In this document: one piece after another, positions 26,615-35,842 of the stretch
How positions within the stretch are numbered: the first letter of the stretch is position 1
Layout of the letters: every line of letters begins with the position of its first letter
Origin: Caldicoprobacter algeriensis
GTDB lineage: Bacteria; Bacillota; Clostridia; Caldicoprobacterales; Caldicoprobacteraceae
DNA: 64,000 nt
Assembly: GCF_023838525.1 (NCBI RefSeq)
Contig: NZ_JAHUQD010000010.1
Coordinates: 1-64,000 of the forward strand
Direction: 5' to 3'
Translations under genes and position numbers: made by a program
The notes under the pieces: model-generated
What the model saw: the letters and a program-made list of their open reading frames with translations, nothing else
Database searches by the model: none
Told to the model about the DNA's origin: nothing

Positions 26615-27445
26615 ATGCGAAAAGATAAATTGTCAAATATAGCCTTTTATATAGCTGTTGCTGTATTTATAGTCATAATAGTGTTTCCTTTTTATTGGCA
26701 AATAATAACCTCGTTTAAGCCGCCCGAACAATTGTGGAATATACCCCCGGAGTGGTGGCCGTCAAGATTTTATTTGGGTTCTTATATTTCTGCTTTTACC
26801 AAAAGGCCTTTTTTGACTTATTTGAAGAACAGCGCTATAGTTGCCATTTCTACTACAGCTCTTGCTGTGTTTGTTACTTCATTTGCAGGTTATGCATTGG
26901 CCAGGTTACACTTTAAAGGGAAAAATGTTATATTGGCTTTGGCGTTATCGGTTTCCATGTTTCCTGGCATAGCCATAGTTAGCCCCTTGTTTTTGATGAT
27001 GAAGCAGTGGAACCTCCTCAATTCGTATCTGGGCCTTATTTTGACATATACGACCATAACTATACCGCTTTCAATGTGGAATTTAACTACGTTTTTCAGA
27101 ACTATCCCGGCTGATATGGAAGAGGCTGCAAAAATAGATGGTGCTTCACCATTTTACACTTTCGTGAAAATAATACTTCCTTTGGCTGCACCTGGAATAT
27201 TCACCACAGCCATACTGGTATTTATAGCAGCGTGGAATGAATTTTTATTCTCATTGACCTTTAATACAAAGGATGCCCTGAGGACAGTACCGGTGGGGAT
27301 AGCCATGTTCCCTGGCGAGTATATGTTGCCCTGGGGCGATATATCCGCAGCTTCGGTAGTTGTAGTATTACCGCTTATTGTTATGGTGTTGCTATTTCAA
27401 AGGAGAATTATATCTGGCCTTACCGCCGGGGCTGTAAAAGGTTAA
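26615..27445 (+). CDS. Sugar ABC transporter permease (MalG/UgpE type)
   Basis: The 276-aa protein has six membrane helices and the EAA loop [19 protein letters not shown]. It begins 14 bases after the first permease gene, behind GCGGAGGCG. It pairs with the preceding permease; the cytoplasmic ATPase must come from elsewhere (MsmK/UgpC type). Confidence 0.93.
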   Translation: MRKDKLSNIAFYIAVAVFIVIIVFPFYWQIITSFKPPEQLWNIPPEWWPSRFYLGSYISAFTKRPFLTYLKNSAIVAISTTALAVFVTSFAGYALARLHFKGKNVILALALSVSMFPGIAIVSPLFLMMKQWNLLNSYLGLILTYTTITIPLSMWNLTTFFRTIPADMEEAAKIDGASPFYTFVKIILPLAAPGIFTTAILVFIAAWNEFLFSLTFNTKDALRTVPVGIAMFPGEYMLPWGDISAASVVVVLPLIVMVLLFQRRIISGLTAGAVKG

Positions 27446-27528
27446 ATTTTGCTTGGGTTCCGTGTACCCGAGCTATAAAAAGTGTTTTTTATCAGAAATG
27501 TAAATTGAAATTAAGGGGGTACATTTGC

Positions 27529-28260
27529 ATGAATGTAAACAGGAATATTAAAGTGACAGTATGGAATGAAAACCGACACGAAAAGACCCATAAAAAGGTA
27601 GCTGAGATCTATCCTAAAGGCATCCATGGGGCCATTGCGGATTTTTTGTCTCAGGAATCTGACTTTGAAGTAAGGACAGCGACGCTGGATGAGCCAGAGC
27701 ATGGGCTTACTAAAGAGGTACTGGATTCCACTGATGTGCTCATCTGGTGGGGGCACATAGCGCACAATGAGGTACGAGACGAAGTTGTGGACAGGGTATA
27801 CGATAGGGTTTTAAACGGGATGGGGCTCATTGTTTTACACTCAGGGCATTTTTCCAAGATATTCAAAAAGTTGATGGGCACCACCTGCAATTTAAAATGG
27901 CGAGAGGCGGGCGAGAAGGAGCGCATTTGGGTGGTGGAGCCTGGACATCCCATTGCAGAGGGGTTAGGCGAGTATTTTGAAATTCCTCAAACTGAGATGT
28001 ACGGTGAGAGGTTTGATGTTCCGGCACCTGATACGCTGGTGTTTATAAGCTGGTTTGCCGGAGGGGAAGTATTCAGGAGCGGCTGCTGCTATAACCGGGG
28101 ACGAGGGAAGGTGTTTTATTTCAGGCCGGGGCATGAGACATTCCCGATTTTTTATCAGCCAGAAGTGCAGCGCGTCATAAAGAATGCGGTGAGATGGGCT
28201 GCTCCTGTCAATGGACCTGTGCCTCATTTTGGCAATGTAAAGCCGCTGGAAAATATATAA
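27529..28260 (+). CDS. ThuA-like protein
   Basis: The start is ATG 27529, after AAGGGGGT. The 243-aa protein belongs to the ThuA/trehalose-utilisation, class I glutamine-amidotransferase-like fold: [71 protein letters not shown] and [13 protein letters not shown]. The family includes proteins that help convert imported disaccharides, for example through keto-sugars, but the activity is not settled. It is the last gene of the CUT1 operon and is followed by a long hairpin. Confidence 0.85.
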   Translation: MNVNRNIKVTVWNENRHEKTHKKVAEIYPKGIHGAIADFLSQESDFEVRTATLDEPEHGLTKEVLDSTDVLIWWGHIAHNEVRDEVVDRVYDRVLNGMGLIVLHSGHFSKIFKKLMGTTCNLKWREAGEKERIWVVEPGHPIAEGLGEYFEIPQTEMYGERFDVPAPDTLVFISWFAGGEVFRSGCCYNRGRGKVFYFRPGHETFPIFYQPEVQRVIKNAVRWAAPVNGPVPHFGNVKPLENI

Positions 28261-28326
28261 ATGAGAATGAATTGACTTATAATTTGGTATTTAATGGGAA
28301 ATAATATTGCTGTTTTAAATTTACAA

Positions 28327-28380
28327 GAGGTTGCTTCCATCCTTAAGTTTTGTATATATCAAAAGGGTGGAAGCGACTTC
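28327..28380 (+). terminator. Long hairpin after the ThuA-like gene
   Basis: An 18-base arm (28327-28344) pairs with 28363-28380, with only G-U exceptions. The tail is pyrimidine-rich but lacks a clean T run. It likely ends the ABC-thuA operon. Confidence 0.6.
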
Positions 28381-28476
28381 TATTCTTTTGATAAATTTTT
28401 ATCTTCGATATTGCTGGATATCCGTTCGTAGTGGTGAATATCTTTACACCTATTCGAGATCTCCCAAAAATACCGC

Positions 28477-28505
28477 TTGACAATTTAGTGAAGATGGGTT
28501 AATAT
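28477..28505 (+). promoter_or_regulatory. Promoter of tRNA-Val
   Basis: TTGACA (28477-28482), 17-base spacer, TAATAT (28500-28505). An overlapping TATAAT (28503-28508) would need a 20-base spacer. Confidence 0.65.
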
Positions 28506-28525
28506 AATAATGCAAGTTGTGACAC

Positions 28526-28601
28526 GGGGCGTTAACTCAACTGGTAGAGTGCCATCTTGACGTGGTGGAAGTTACAGGTTCGAGTCCTGTACGCCCCACC
28601 A
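28526..28601 (+). tRNA. tRNA-Val (anticodon GAC)
   Basis: Full cloverleaf: acceptor GGGGCGT/ACGCCCC, D stem ACTC/GAGT, anticodon stem CCATC/GGTGG with loop TTGACGT (anticodon GAC), T stem ACAGG/CCTGT with TTCGAGT, discriminator A, and CCA encoded at 28599-28601. It is a single tRNA gene with its own promoter and terminator. It reads GUC/GUU valine codons. Confidence 0.96.
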
Positions 28602-28606
28602 AAAAG

Positions 28607-28638
28607 AGAGGGAGGTAAAGGCCTCCCTCTTATTTTTT
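28607..28638 (+). terminator. Terminator of tRNA-Val
   Basis: AGAGGGAGG (28607-28615) pairs with CCTCCCTCT (28622-28630), and a six-T run follows (28633-28638). Confidence 0.9.
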
Positions 28639-28814
28639 GTGTTCAAAAGTAAACCCAACTTGAGCATAGATAGTGCAAATACTCAATTTTATATGATATA
28701 ATTTTATTGGTGAACCTTCTCTGTTTGACTTTAGATGAGCTGATTGTCACACACAGCGATGTTTTTTGATACCGGATAAAGTAAAAAATCCTATTAATGG
28801 GGAGGGTCTCTTGA

Positions 28815-29276
28815 ATGTACAGCCAGGAAGATTTGCAACAAACCGGGAAACAATTGAAGCGCATAATCATTTTGCTTGGTGCTGTTTTGATTGCCTTTCT
28901 GGTCATTTCCATTGTACTGGCCAATATGGTCAACAATACTTTGGGCATGATAATATTGTTGATTGGAATATGCCTCGATATTTTTATCTGGGGCATGTAC
29001 GGCAGCCAGGTGTTGGCATATTATAGATTCCTTGGGGATATGTTTACTGGACGGCAGAGGGTTGAATCGGGCGTAGTGAAAAGGGTTGGCACCCAGCCTG
29101 TTTACAAAGACAACAAACTCTACTATTATGAAGTTTTGATTGAGAACGATGGAGTAGAACAGATGTTGCTTGTAGATGCCAATAAACCTTTGCCCAATAT
29201 ACAGGTGGGCCGAAAATACGAGTTTAAAGTTTTCCAAAATTTTGTGATAGACATATTAAGCGGACCTAATGTATAA
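28815..29276 (+). CDS. Hypothetical membrane protein, two helices plus cytoplasmic or outer domain
   Basis: The 153-aa protein has two adjacent hydrophobic helices (about residues 18-40 and 44-66) and a soluble C-terminal half (VESGVVKRVGTQPVYKDNKL ... QVGRKYEFKVFQNFVIDIL) that looks like a small beta domain. I do not recognise the family. GGGGAGGG precedes the ATG, and a terminator follows, so it is probably monocistronic and real. Confidence 0.75.
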   Translation: MYSQEDLQQTGKQLKRIIILLGAVLIAFLVISIVLANMVNNTLGMIILLIGICLDIFIWGMYGSQVLAYYRFLGDMFTGRQRVESGVVKRVGTQPVYKDNKLYYYEVLIENDGVEQMLLVDANKPLPNIQVGRKYEFKVFQNFVIDILSGPNV

Positions 29277-29283
29277 AAAATTG

Positions 29284-29306
29284 AGGAGCATAATGCTCCT
29301 TTTTTA
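29284..29306. terminator. Bidirectional terminator
   Basis: AGGAGCA (29284-29290), loop TAA, TGCTCCT (29294-29300) is followed by T7 on the plus strand, and by a T6 run on the minus strand. It serves both convergent genes. Confidence 0.88.
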
Positions 29307-29310
29307 TTTG

Positions 29311-29751
29311 TCAGTCACCTTGAACGGTTTGGCTGGTATATCCCAACACGTCGCCCTCTTGGTCCAGGTATACCGTAAAGCATTTGTTGTATTCAGGGTT
29401 CAAGGGCTTTGAAGGTGGATAAAACACTATCTTTAAATAGTCTCCCTTATAAGTTATGCGGTTGCCTTTTGGATCTGTGCATATTACCGTTTCGGTGTCA
29501 CAGTGATGAATGGATATTTCGGTTTCTTCAAAAGCTACTTTTTCACCATGGCTTTTGAGGTGATCGGTGGCCCTTTTTATGATTTCTAGATCGGTCATAA
29601 ACATTATGGCCGAGTATCCCTCATGTGCTTTATCGTTATCATCGTCGTTTGTACGGGATACATCCAAAGCAAGGGGCGGCCTGGCGCTACATCCAATCAT
29701 AAATGCGGCGAGAAAAAGTATTATAGGAATTACGTATTTTTTATTCTTCAT
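29311..29751 (-). CDS. Hypothetical lipoprotein
   Basis: The start is ATG 29751, nine bases after GGGGAG; another ATG three codons upstream abuts the ribosome site. The 146-aa protein has a signal peptide ending in MIGC (lipid-anchored Cys near residue 21), a short acidic tether and an alpha/beta domain (FMTDLEIIKRATDHLKSHGE, YLKIVFYPPSKPLNPEY, FTVYLDQEGDVLGY). I do not recognise the family. It is probably exposed outside the membrane. Confidence 0.78.
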   Translation of the reverse strand: MKNKKYVIPIILFLAAFMIGCSARPPLALDVSRTNDDDNDKAHEGYSAIMFMTDLEIIKRATDHLKSHGEKVAFEETEISIHHCDTETVICTDPKGNRITYKGDYLKIVFYPPSKPLNPEYNKCFTVYLDQEGDVLGYTSQTVQGD

Positions 29752-29875
29752 CGGCACCATCTCCCCAATAGATTCTCATTTTAATCCTATGCTTTACATT
29801 CGCAAAAAAGAATTTTCAACTATCGATAGTGCATGATAAAATAGTAAGGAGACACAGATGAACGGGAGGAGTTTT

Positions 29876-30679
29876 ATGAAGATATGTTTTTCTACATTGG
29901 GATGTCCGGATTGGTCATGGGAGGAAATCCTGGCTGCAGCCAAGGATCTGGGATATGATGGTATAGAGCTAAGAGGTCTGGGGAATGAGATTTACGTGCC
30001 CAAGGCTAAGCCATTTCTTCCTGAAAACATGCAGACGTCAAAACGTCAGTTATTGGACAAAGGGCTGGAGATTTCTTGCATCACTTCCTCGTGTTATTTA
30101 CACGAAAAGGATGCGGAATCATATATACAGGAAGGTATGGAATACATCGACTTGGCCGAGCAACTGAATGCTCCATTTGTCAGGGTACTGGGAGACAGCG
30201 AACCTTCCCCGAAGGCGCCGGTGGATGTAAAGCAGGTGATCAGGATGCTCAAGGTGTTGGGAGATTATGCATCTCAAAAAGGGGTAATGGTACTGCTTGA
30301 AACCAACGGGGTGTTTGCCAATTCGAGCGTGATGATAAAGACCATGGAAGAGGTTCAACATCCGTATGTTAGGGTGTTGTGGGACGTTCATCATCCATAC
30401 AGGTTTATGGGCGAGTCGGTATTCTTGACATATAACAGGCTTAAAAGGTATATTCGCCATGTTCACGTAAAGGATTCGCTAATGGAAAAGGGCAGGGTCA
30501 GGTACTGCCTCATTGGTCAGGGCGATATTCCCATAAAGGAAGCGATTGATCTGCTGCTACAGGATGATTACAAAGGGTATATTTCTCTGGAGTGGCTTAA
30601 ACGCTGGTATTACGACCTGGAGGAACCGGGCATCGTATTCTCCCATTTTATACATGCAATCAGGGGCATGTTAAAGTGA
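29876..30679 (+). CDS. Sugar phosphate isomerase/epimerase-like TIM-barrel protein
   Basis: The start is ATG 29876, behind GGGAGGAG. The 267-aa protein is of the xylose-isomerase-like AP-endonuclease-2 family: KICFSTLGCPDWSWEEIL, LGYDGIELRG, APFVRVLGD, VMVLLETNG, VRVLWDVHHPYRF, IRHVHVKDS and GYISLEWLKRW, with the Glu/Asp/His/Glu metal ligands in the usual strands. The substrate is unknown; relatives epimerise sugars or inositol derivatives. It has no obvious operon partner. Confidence 0.85.
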   Translation: MKICFSTLGCPDWSWEEILAAAKDLGYDGIELRGLGNEIYVPKAKPFLPENMQTSKRQLLDKGLEISCITSSCYLHEKDAESYIQEGMEYIDLAEQLNAPFVRVLGDSEPSPKAPVDVKQVIRMLKVLGDYASQKGVMVLLETNGVFANSSVMIKTMEEVQHPYVRVLWDVHHPYRFMGESVFLTYNRLKRYIRHVHVKDSLMEKGRVRYCLIGQGDIPIKEAIDLLLQDDYKGYISLEWLKRWYYDLEEPGIVFSHFIHAIRGMLK

Positions 30680-30713
30680 GTAAGTGTGCGGTTGATGAGC
30701 GGTAACAGGGGAT

Positions 30714-31031
30714 TCATAGGTTTTGCAATAAAAACATCGCAAGTATTCCCACCACTATGGTGAGGAATAAATTTTTGGTCCTGATTGCCACAAAAAAACA
30801 GGGAATAGATGCTATAAAGGCGTTGTTGTCAAGTCCGATAGAAAGCTCATCCTGCGGCGCCAGGATGGCGGGAGCCAGCAGCGCAGACAGTACAGCTACC
30901 GGTATAAACTGCAGCCATTTTAAGAACAGCGGTGGCAGTTTAACTTTTGACAGCAGCACCATAGGCAACATCCTGGGCAAATAGGTCACAAGGCTCATTC
31001 CGATGATGATAAGGATAACTTTTTGCTCCAT
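30714..31031 (-). CDS. azlD: AzlD-like branched-chain amino acid exporter small subunit
   Basis: The 105-aa protein has three to four membrane helices and the AzlD pattern GMSLVTYLPRMLPMVLLSK, FLKWLQFIPVAVLSALLAP and FFVAIRTKN. It works with AzlC in exporting branched-chain amino acids and analogues. Its start lies inside the azlC coding region, overlapping by 37 bases, which suggests coupled translation. Confidence 0.9.
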   Translation of the reverse strand: MEQKVILIIIGMSLVTYLPRMLPMVLLSKVKLPPLFLKWLQFIPVAVLSALLAPAILAPQDELSIGLDNNAFIASIPCFFVAIRTKNLFLTIVVGILAMFLLQNL

Positions 31032-31699
31032 AGTTCCGTGCTCACTCCTATCGTTGCAGCTAATACCGTAGCTATGATGACATTCCAGCTACCTCCTACT
31101 GTTGCTGTTATAAACAGCGAAAAAGCTGCCGAACAAACGGCTACAAGTATATCCCTTTTATCCTTTATATGCATGCACAGCAGGGCTATAAACATCGCCG
31201 ATAGGGCATAGTCCATACCCCAGCGGGTAGGGTCGGGTATCAGATTGCCAAGCATGCCGCCTACAACCGTGCTAATTACCCATGCCGCATAACAGATAGT
31301 ATGCAACCCCACAAAGAAAGAGGTAGAAGGCACGTGCTCTTTTAAATGAGTGATATCCACGGCATAGGTTTCATCTGTCAGCCCGAAGGATATGGTGGCC
31401 TGAACAAGTGACGGTACTTTTTTGAAGTAGGGCGATAACGAGGCGCTCATGAGCATATGCCGTAGGTTCACGAGAAATACGGTAAAAATTATGGAGGCGG
31501 CATTGACGCCTGACGCTATCATGGCTGTGGCGATAAACTGGGATGCACCGGCATATACCATGAACGACATCAAGAATATTTCGAAGATTGATAGGCATTG
31601 TTGGTTTGCTAGTATTCCAAAGGCCATGCCAATTGGAATATAACCTAGCACAACGGGAACAGACTTTTTAATGCCAATTACAAAATTATCATTTATCAC
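30995..31699 (-). CDS. azlC: AzlC-like branched-chain amino acid exporter large subunit
   Basis: The start is GTG 31699, behind AGGTGAGAG; the 30 codons upstream give a Cys-rich stretch unlike AzlC. The 234-aa protein has about six membrane helices and AzlC motifs: VVLGYIPIGMAFGIL, SFMVYAGASQFIATAMI, LVNLRHMLMSASL and FGLTDETYA. It is the first gene of an azlCD pair on the minus strand. Confidence 0.92.
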   Translation of the reverse strand: MINDNFVIGIKKSVPVVLGYIPIGMAFGILANQQCLSIFEIFLMSFMVYAGASQFIATAMIASGVNAASIIFTVFLVNLRHMLMSASLSPYFKKVPSLVQATISFGLTDETYAVDITHLKEHVPSTSFFVGLHTICYAAWVISTVVGGMLGNLIPDPTRWGMDYALSAMFIALLCMHIKDKRDILVAVCSAAFSLFITATVGGSWNVIIATVLAATIGVSTELWSKKLSLSSSE

Positions 31700-31910
31700 G
31701 GATCTCTCACCTGTTTTCCTGCATATCGTTGTACGGCAATCTACATTTTTGCACGGTAACTGCAAATGAAATTTTATCATAGTGTACACGAAAAAAACAA
31801 TCAGGTCAAGCTCAAACGTCCAATTTATTTTTATTACCTACCTAAGCCAGAAAGTCTGGCAGCTAACATGCTTTCTATGGAATTGTATCATATTATCAGA
31901 CTTATGATCA

Positions 31911-31935
31911 TATTGATTATATTGCCAGATCAATA
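31911..31935. promoter_or_regulatory. Inverted repeat before the sugar-uptake cluster, candidate operator
   Basis: TATTGAT (31911-31917) and ATCAATA (31929-31935) form a perfect 7-bp inverted repeat with an 11-base spacer, about 50 bases before the first gene of the cluster. No regulator gene adjoins it, so function is a guess. Confidence 0.35.
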
Positions 31936-31982
31936 ATCAGTTTAACCAAAGATCTAAAAGTTGTAAACAGGGGGTAGGGGAA

Positions 31983-34895
31983 ATGGATTTTAAAAGTGCA
32001 GCAAGGATGGGCTTCATTTTGGCTTTGTCAATTTTTTTATTGATGTTTTCCAGTTTTATAACCCCCAAGATAAATGTTTCCCGAGCACAGAATGAAAATA
32101 AGCGAGGATTTGCTGCAGTAAATATAAGGGATGACTATGAGGTATACCTATCCCAACATAAAGATGCACCATATCCTGATGAGAGCATAACTATAAATGC
32201 AGTTGATTTTATAGCTGCCGAGCCGGCTGTCGATATTGTTGAAGGGCTTGGAGGAATCCCAGGCAAAGCGGTTAAAACTGATGAAGAGGGATATATCGAG
32301 TGGAAAGTAAATATAAATAAAGCAGGCTTATACAATATAAAGATCGAGTATTATCCCATAAAGGGCAGGGGTTCATCCATTGAGAGGGAATTGTGGATAA
32401 ATGGCAAGCTGCCCTTCTTTGGAGCAGGGCACCTTACCTTTTCAAGGGTATGGAGCGATGCGGAGCCTATAAAGCAAGATAACCGAGGTAACGATATGCG
32501 CCCAAGTCAAGCAGAATCCCCTAGATGGGAGCAAAGTTATTTCCAGGATTATATGGGCTATTATAATGAGCCTTATTACTTCTATTTTGAAGCGGGAGAA
32601 AATACTATAAGGCTGGTATCGGTTAAAGAGCCCATGGCCATAAAATCCATCACTATAGAGCAAGCGCCTAAAAGCCTGCCGTACAAGCAGATAGCTGATA
32701 CATATCAGAAAAAAGGTTATAAGAACTATGAAGGTACTCCCATCAAAGTCCAGGGTGAACATGCCTATTTAAAATCCGATCCAACGCTTTATCCTGTATA
32801 TGACAGAGCATCACCTTCTACCGAACCGTATCATCCTTCCAAAATACGCTTAAATATCATAGGTGGCTACAGGTGGAACCTGCCCGGTCAATGGATTGTA
32901 TGGAAAGTAAATGTACCCGAAGATGGATTGTATAGGCTGGCATTCAAAGTGCGGCAAAATATGGTGAGAGGTTCATTTAGTAATAGACGGCTTTTGATCG
33001 ATGGCGAAGTTCCATTTGCTGAAGCCGAAAACCTAAAATTTAAATATAAAAACGACTGGGTGATGTATGAGCTGACAGATGATAATGGCAAACCGTGTTT
33101 GTTTTATCTCGAAAAAGGAGAACACGAGATAAAGCTAGAGGTTACGTTGGGCGCTCTGGCAGAGATTATACGCACCGTAGAATCCAGCCTGTATCGACTA
33201 AACGAGGCTTACAGGAAGATCATAATGGTGACCACTCCCACTCCGGATCCGTATAGGGATTATCAACTCGAACAGCAGATTCCTGATGTAATAAAAGAAT
33301 TGGACGAACAGGGAGATATAATAGATAAAATGGCGCAACAGCTGATAGCCTATACTGGGCAGAGGGGTTCTCAGAGTGCTATACTTTATCGCTTGTCGTA
33401 TCAGCTCAGGGATATGGCAAGAAGGCCGGAGCGGATACCCCGGATGCTTAATGACTTTAAAACTAATATAGGGAGCCTTGGTACATGGATATTGTCGGCC
33501 AGAGAACAGCCGCTGGAGATAGATTATATATGGCTGGGATCCCCGACACAGCGGCTTCCGGAAGTGAGTACCAATTTTGTTCAAAAAGTTTTTCATGAGG
33601 TGAGATCGCTTATAGCATCTTTTACCGAAGACTATAACAGCATAGGCAATGTATACAGTGGAGAAGCTTTAAAGGTATGGATTCAGACCGGTAGGGATCA
33701 GGCACAGGTGTTAAAGCAGATCATAGACGATACTTTTACACCACAAACCGGTATACCAGTAAATTTGGAGTTGGTACAGCCGGGTACGCTGTTGCCCGCC
33801 GTTGTGGCAGGTATAGGGCCGGATGTTGCATTGCAACTAGGCATCGGCGATCCCGTCAACTTTGCTACGCGGCGTGCTGCTATAGATCTTACTCAGTTTG
33901 AGGATTTCTATGAGGTGGCACAACGATTCCATGATAGTGCCTTGGTTCCATATAGGTTTAATAACGGTGTCTTTGCTCTTCCAGAAACCCAAAGTTTTCC
34001 GATGCTTTTTTATAGGGCTGATATATTAGAAGAGCTTGGATTGCAGGTACCGGAAACCTGGGAAGATGTATTCAATATATTGCCGGTTATACAGAAAAAT
34101 CACATGGATTTTGGCATACCAATTTCTACCACACAAACGCCGGGCGCAGGCATGACATCGTTTACCATGCTCCTGTATCAAATGGGTGGTAAACTCTATA
34201 GAGAAGACGGTATATCCACTGCTTTGAATGAAGAGGAGGCTATTGAAGCCTTCAAGATGTGGACGGAGCTGTATGTAAACTATAAGTTCCCTGTACAGTA
34301 CGATTTTGCTAACAGGTTTAGAATTGGTGAAATGCCCATTGGCATAGCTGATTATCAGACGTATAATTTCTTATCTGTATTTGCACCTGAAATAAGAGGG
34401 TTATGGGATTTTGCACCCGTACCCGGAATGAAAAAACCTGATGGTTTTATAGACAGGTCGGTGCCCAGCGGTGGGACGGCAGCCATGATTGTGAGGGGCG
34501 TGAGGGATAAAGACGCTGCATGGGAATTTTTAAAGTGGTGGACCAGCACCGAGGCCCAGGAACGCTTTGGCCGAGAGATGGAAAGCCTTCTAGGAGCAGC
34601 AGGTAGGTATCCAACTGCTAACATAGAGGCTTTAGAAAAATTGCCATGGCCTATTAAGGATTATAAAAATTTGATGGAGCAGTGGCAGTGGGTTAAAGGC
34701 AATCCAGAAGTTCCGGGTGGGTATTTTATGCCGAGGCATTTGGATAATGCTTTTAGGAAAGTCGTATACGGCGGAGAGGACTCGAGAGAGACAATACTGG
34801 ATTATGTACGCGTGATAAATGAAGAGATCACCAACAAGCGCATTGAATTTGGACTGCCAACGTTGGAAGATTTAAAAAATGATACGGGAAGGTGA
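31983..34895 (+). CDS. Large solute-binding protein fused to N-terminal beta-sandwich domains
   Basis: The 970-aa exported protein has a signal peptide (about residues 10-35). Two lectin/CBM-like beta-sandwich regions follow (about 90-220 and 290-390), each with the repeated phrase EWKVNINKAGLYNIKIEYYP or VWKVNVPEDGLYRLAFKV. A helical linker (about 410-520) precedes a family 1 binding domain (about 540-950; LKVWIQTGRD, GPDVALQLGIGDPVNFATRR, FPMLFYRADILEELGL, AAWEFLKWWTSTEAQERFG). Usual binding proteins are 400-550 aa, so this one is roughly doubled. There is no lipobox; anchoring would be by an uncleaved helix or by none. It is the first gene of the cluster. Confidence 0.88.
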   Translation: MDFKSAARMGFILALSIFLLMFSSFITPKINVSRAQNENKRGFAAVNIRDDYEVYLSQHKDAPYPDESITINAVDFIAAEPAVDIVEGLGGIPGKAVKTDEEGYIEWKVNINKAGLYNIKIEYYPIKGRGSSIERELWINGKLPFFGAGHLTFSRVWSDAEPIKQDNRGNDMRPSQAESPRWEQSYFQDYMGYYNEPYYFYFEAGENTIRLVSVKEPMAIKSITIEQAPKSLPYKQIADTYQKKGYKNYEGTPIKVQGEHAYLKSDPTLYPVYDRASPSTEPYHPSKIRLNIIGGYRWNLPGQWIVWKVNVPEDGLYRLAFKVRQNMVRGSFSNRRLLIDGEVPFAEAENLKFKYKNDWVMYELTDDNGKPCLFYLEKGEHEIKLEVTLGALAEIIRTVESSLYRLNEAYRKIIMVTTPTPDPYRDYQLEQQIPDVIKELDEQGDIIDKMAQQLIAYTGQRGSQSAILYRLSYQLRDMARRPERIPRMLNDFKTNIGSLGTWILSAREQPLEIDYIWLGSPTQRLPEVSTNFVQKVFHEVRSLIASFTEDYNSIGNVYSGEALKVWIQTGRDQAQVLKQIIDDTFTPQTGIPVNLELVQPGTLLPAVVAGIGPDVALQLGIGDPVNFATRRAAIDLTQFEDFYEVAQRFHDSALVPYRFNNGVFALPETQSFPMLFYRADILEELGLQVPETWEDVFNILPVIQKNHMDFGIPISTTQTPGAGMTSFTMLLYQMGGKLYREDGISTALNEEEAIEAFKMWTELYVNYKFPVQYDFANRFRIGEMPIGIADYQTYNFLSVFAPEIRGLWDFAPVPGMKKPDGFIDRSVPSGGTAAMIVRGVRDKDAAWEFLKWWTSTEAQERFGREMESLLGAAGRYPTANIEALEKLPWPIKDYKNLMEQWQWVKGNPEVPGGYFMPRHLDNAFRKVVYGGEDSRETILDYVRVINEEITNKRIEFGLPTLEDLKNDTGR

Positions 34896-34899
34896 AAAA

Positions 34900-35841
34900 A
34901 TGGCTGCTGTTATAATACCTAATACCAAAATACCCATTAAGACAAGGATAAGTTATGCGTGGGCAGAGGTAAAGAGGAATAAGGTTTCTTATATGTTCCT
35001 TGCACCGTATGCGCTAATATTCACGGTATTTACTGTTATACCCGTGCTGGTGTCAATGGGATTAAGTTTTACCTACTTCAACATACTTGAACCGCCTAAA
35101 TGGATTGGATTTCAGAATTATATAAATTTGCTCTTAGATGATGAAGTGTTCTTGATTGCGCTGAAAAACACCTTTTTGTTTGCAGCTATAACTGGACCTA
35201 TCGGATATTTTGCAGCTCTGTTCTTTGCGTGGATGATAAATGAGTTGCCTCCCAAGATAAGAGCTATAATGGTGGTCATATTCTATGCTCCTACCATTTC
35301 TGGGCAGGCATATATAATATGGAATACGCTGTTCAGCGGCGATGCTTATGGGTATATAAACAGTATGCTTATCAGGCTTGGTATTATATATGAGCCGATC
35401 CAGTGGCTTACCGACCCTGCTTATATGCGAACAGCTGCTATAATAGTGGTACTATGGATGAGCCTGGGTACGGGATTCTTGTCATTTATAGCAGGACTAC
35501 AAAGTATAGATAATACGCTTTATGAATCAGGATATGTAGATGGCATACAAAATAGGTGGCAGGAACTGTGGTATATAACTCTGCCTTCAATGAAACCACA
35601 GCTGCTCTTCGGCGCTGTTATGTCCATAACTTCATCGTTTGCCATACATGAAATACTTGTACCACTGGTCGGTTTCCCTAGTACAGATTATGCTGCGCAC
35701 ACCGTGGTATCGCATCTTGTGGACTATGGCAATATAAGATTTGAAATGGGAACCGCTTCTGCCATAGCTACGTTGTTGTTCATTGCTATGGTAGGCACAA
35801 ATCGGATTGTACAGAGATTATTGAGGAAGGTAGGCAACTGA
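34900..35841 (+). CDS. Sugar ABC transporter permease (MalF/LplB type)
   Basis: The start is ATG 34900, after GGGAAGGTG, five bases beyond the preceding stop. The 313-aa protein has six membrane helices and the EAA-type loop TLYESGYVDGIQNRWQELWY. It partners the next permease and the 970-aa binding protein. Confidence 0.9.
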   Translation: MAAVIIPNTKIPIKTRISYAWAEVKRNKVSYMFLAPYALIFTVFTVIPVLVSMGLSFTYFNILEPPKWIGFQNYINLLLDDEVFLIALKNTFLFAAITGPIGYFAALFFAWMINELPPKIRAIMVVIFYAPTISGQAYIIWNTLFSGDAYGYINSMLIRLGIIYEPIQWLTDPAYMRTAAIIVVLWMSLGTGFLSFIAGLQSIDNTLYESGYVDGIQNRWQELWYITLPSMKPQLLFGAVMSITSSFAIHEILVPLVGFPSTDYAAHTVVSHLVDYGNIRFEMGTASAIATLLFIAMVGTNRIVQRLLRKVGN

Positions 35842-35842
35842 T

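Noticed and set aside
31860-31925. A sigma-A promoter before the 970-aa binding protein
   Set aside because: Only weak box pairs such as TTATCA/TTATAT with an 18-base spacer were found; not good enough to report as a promoter.
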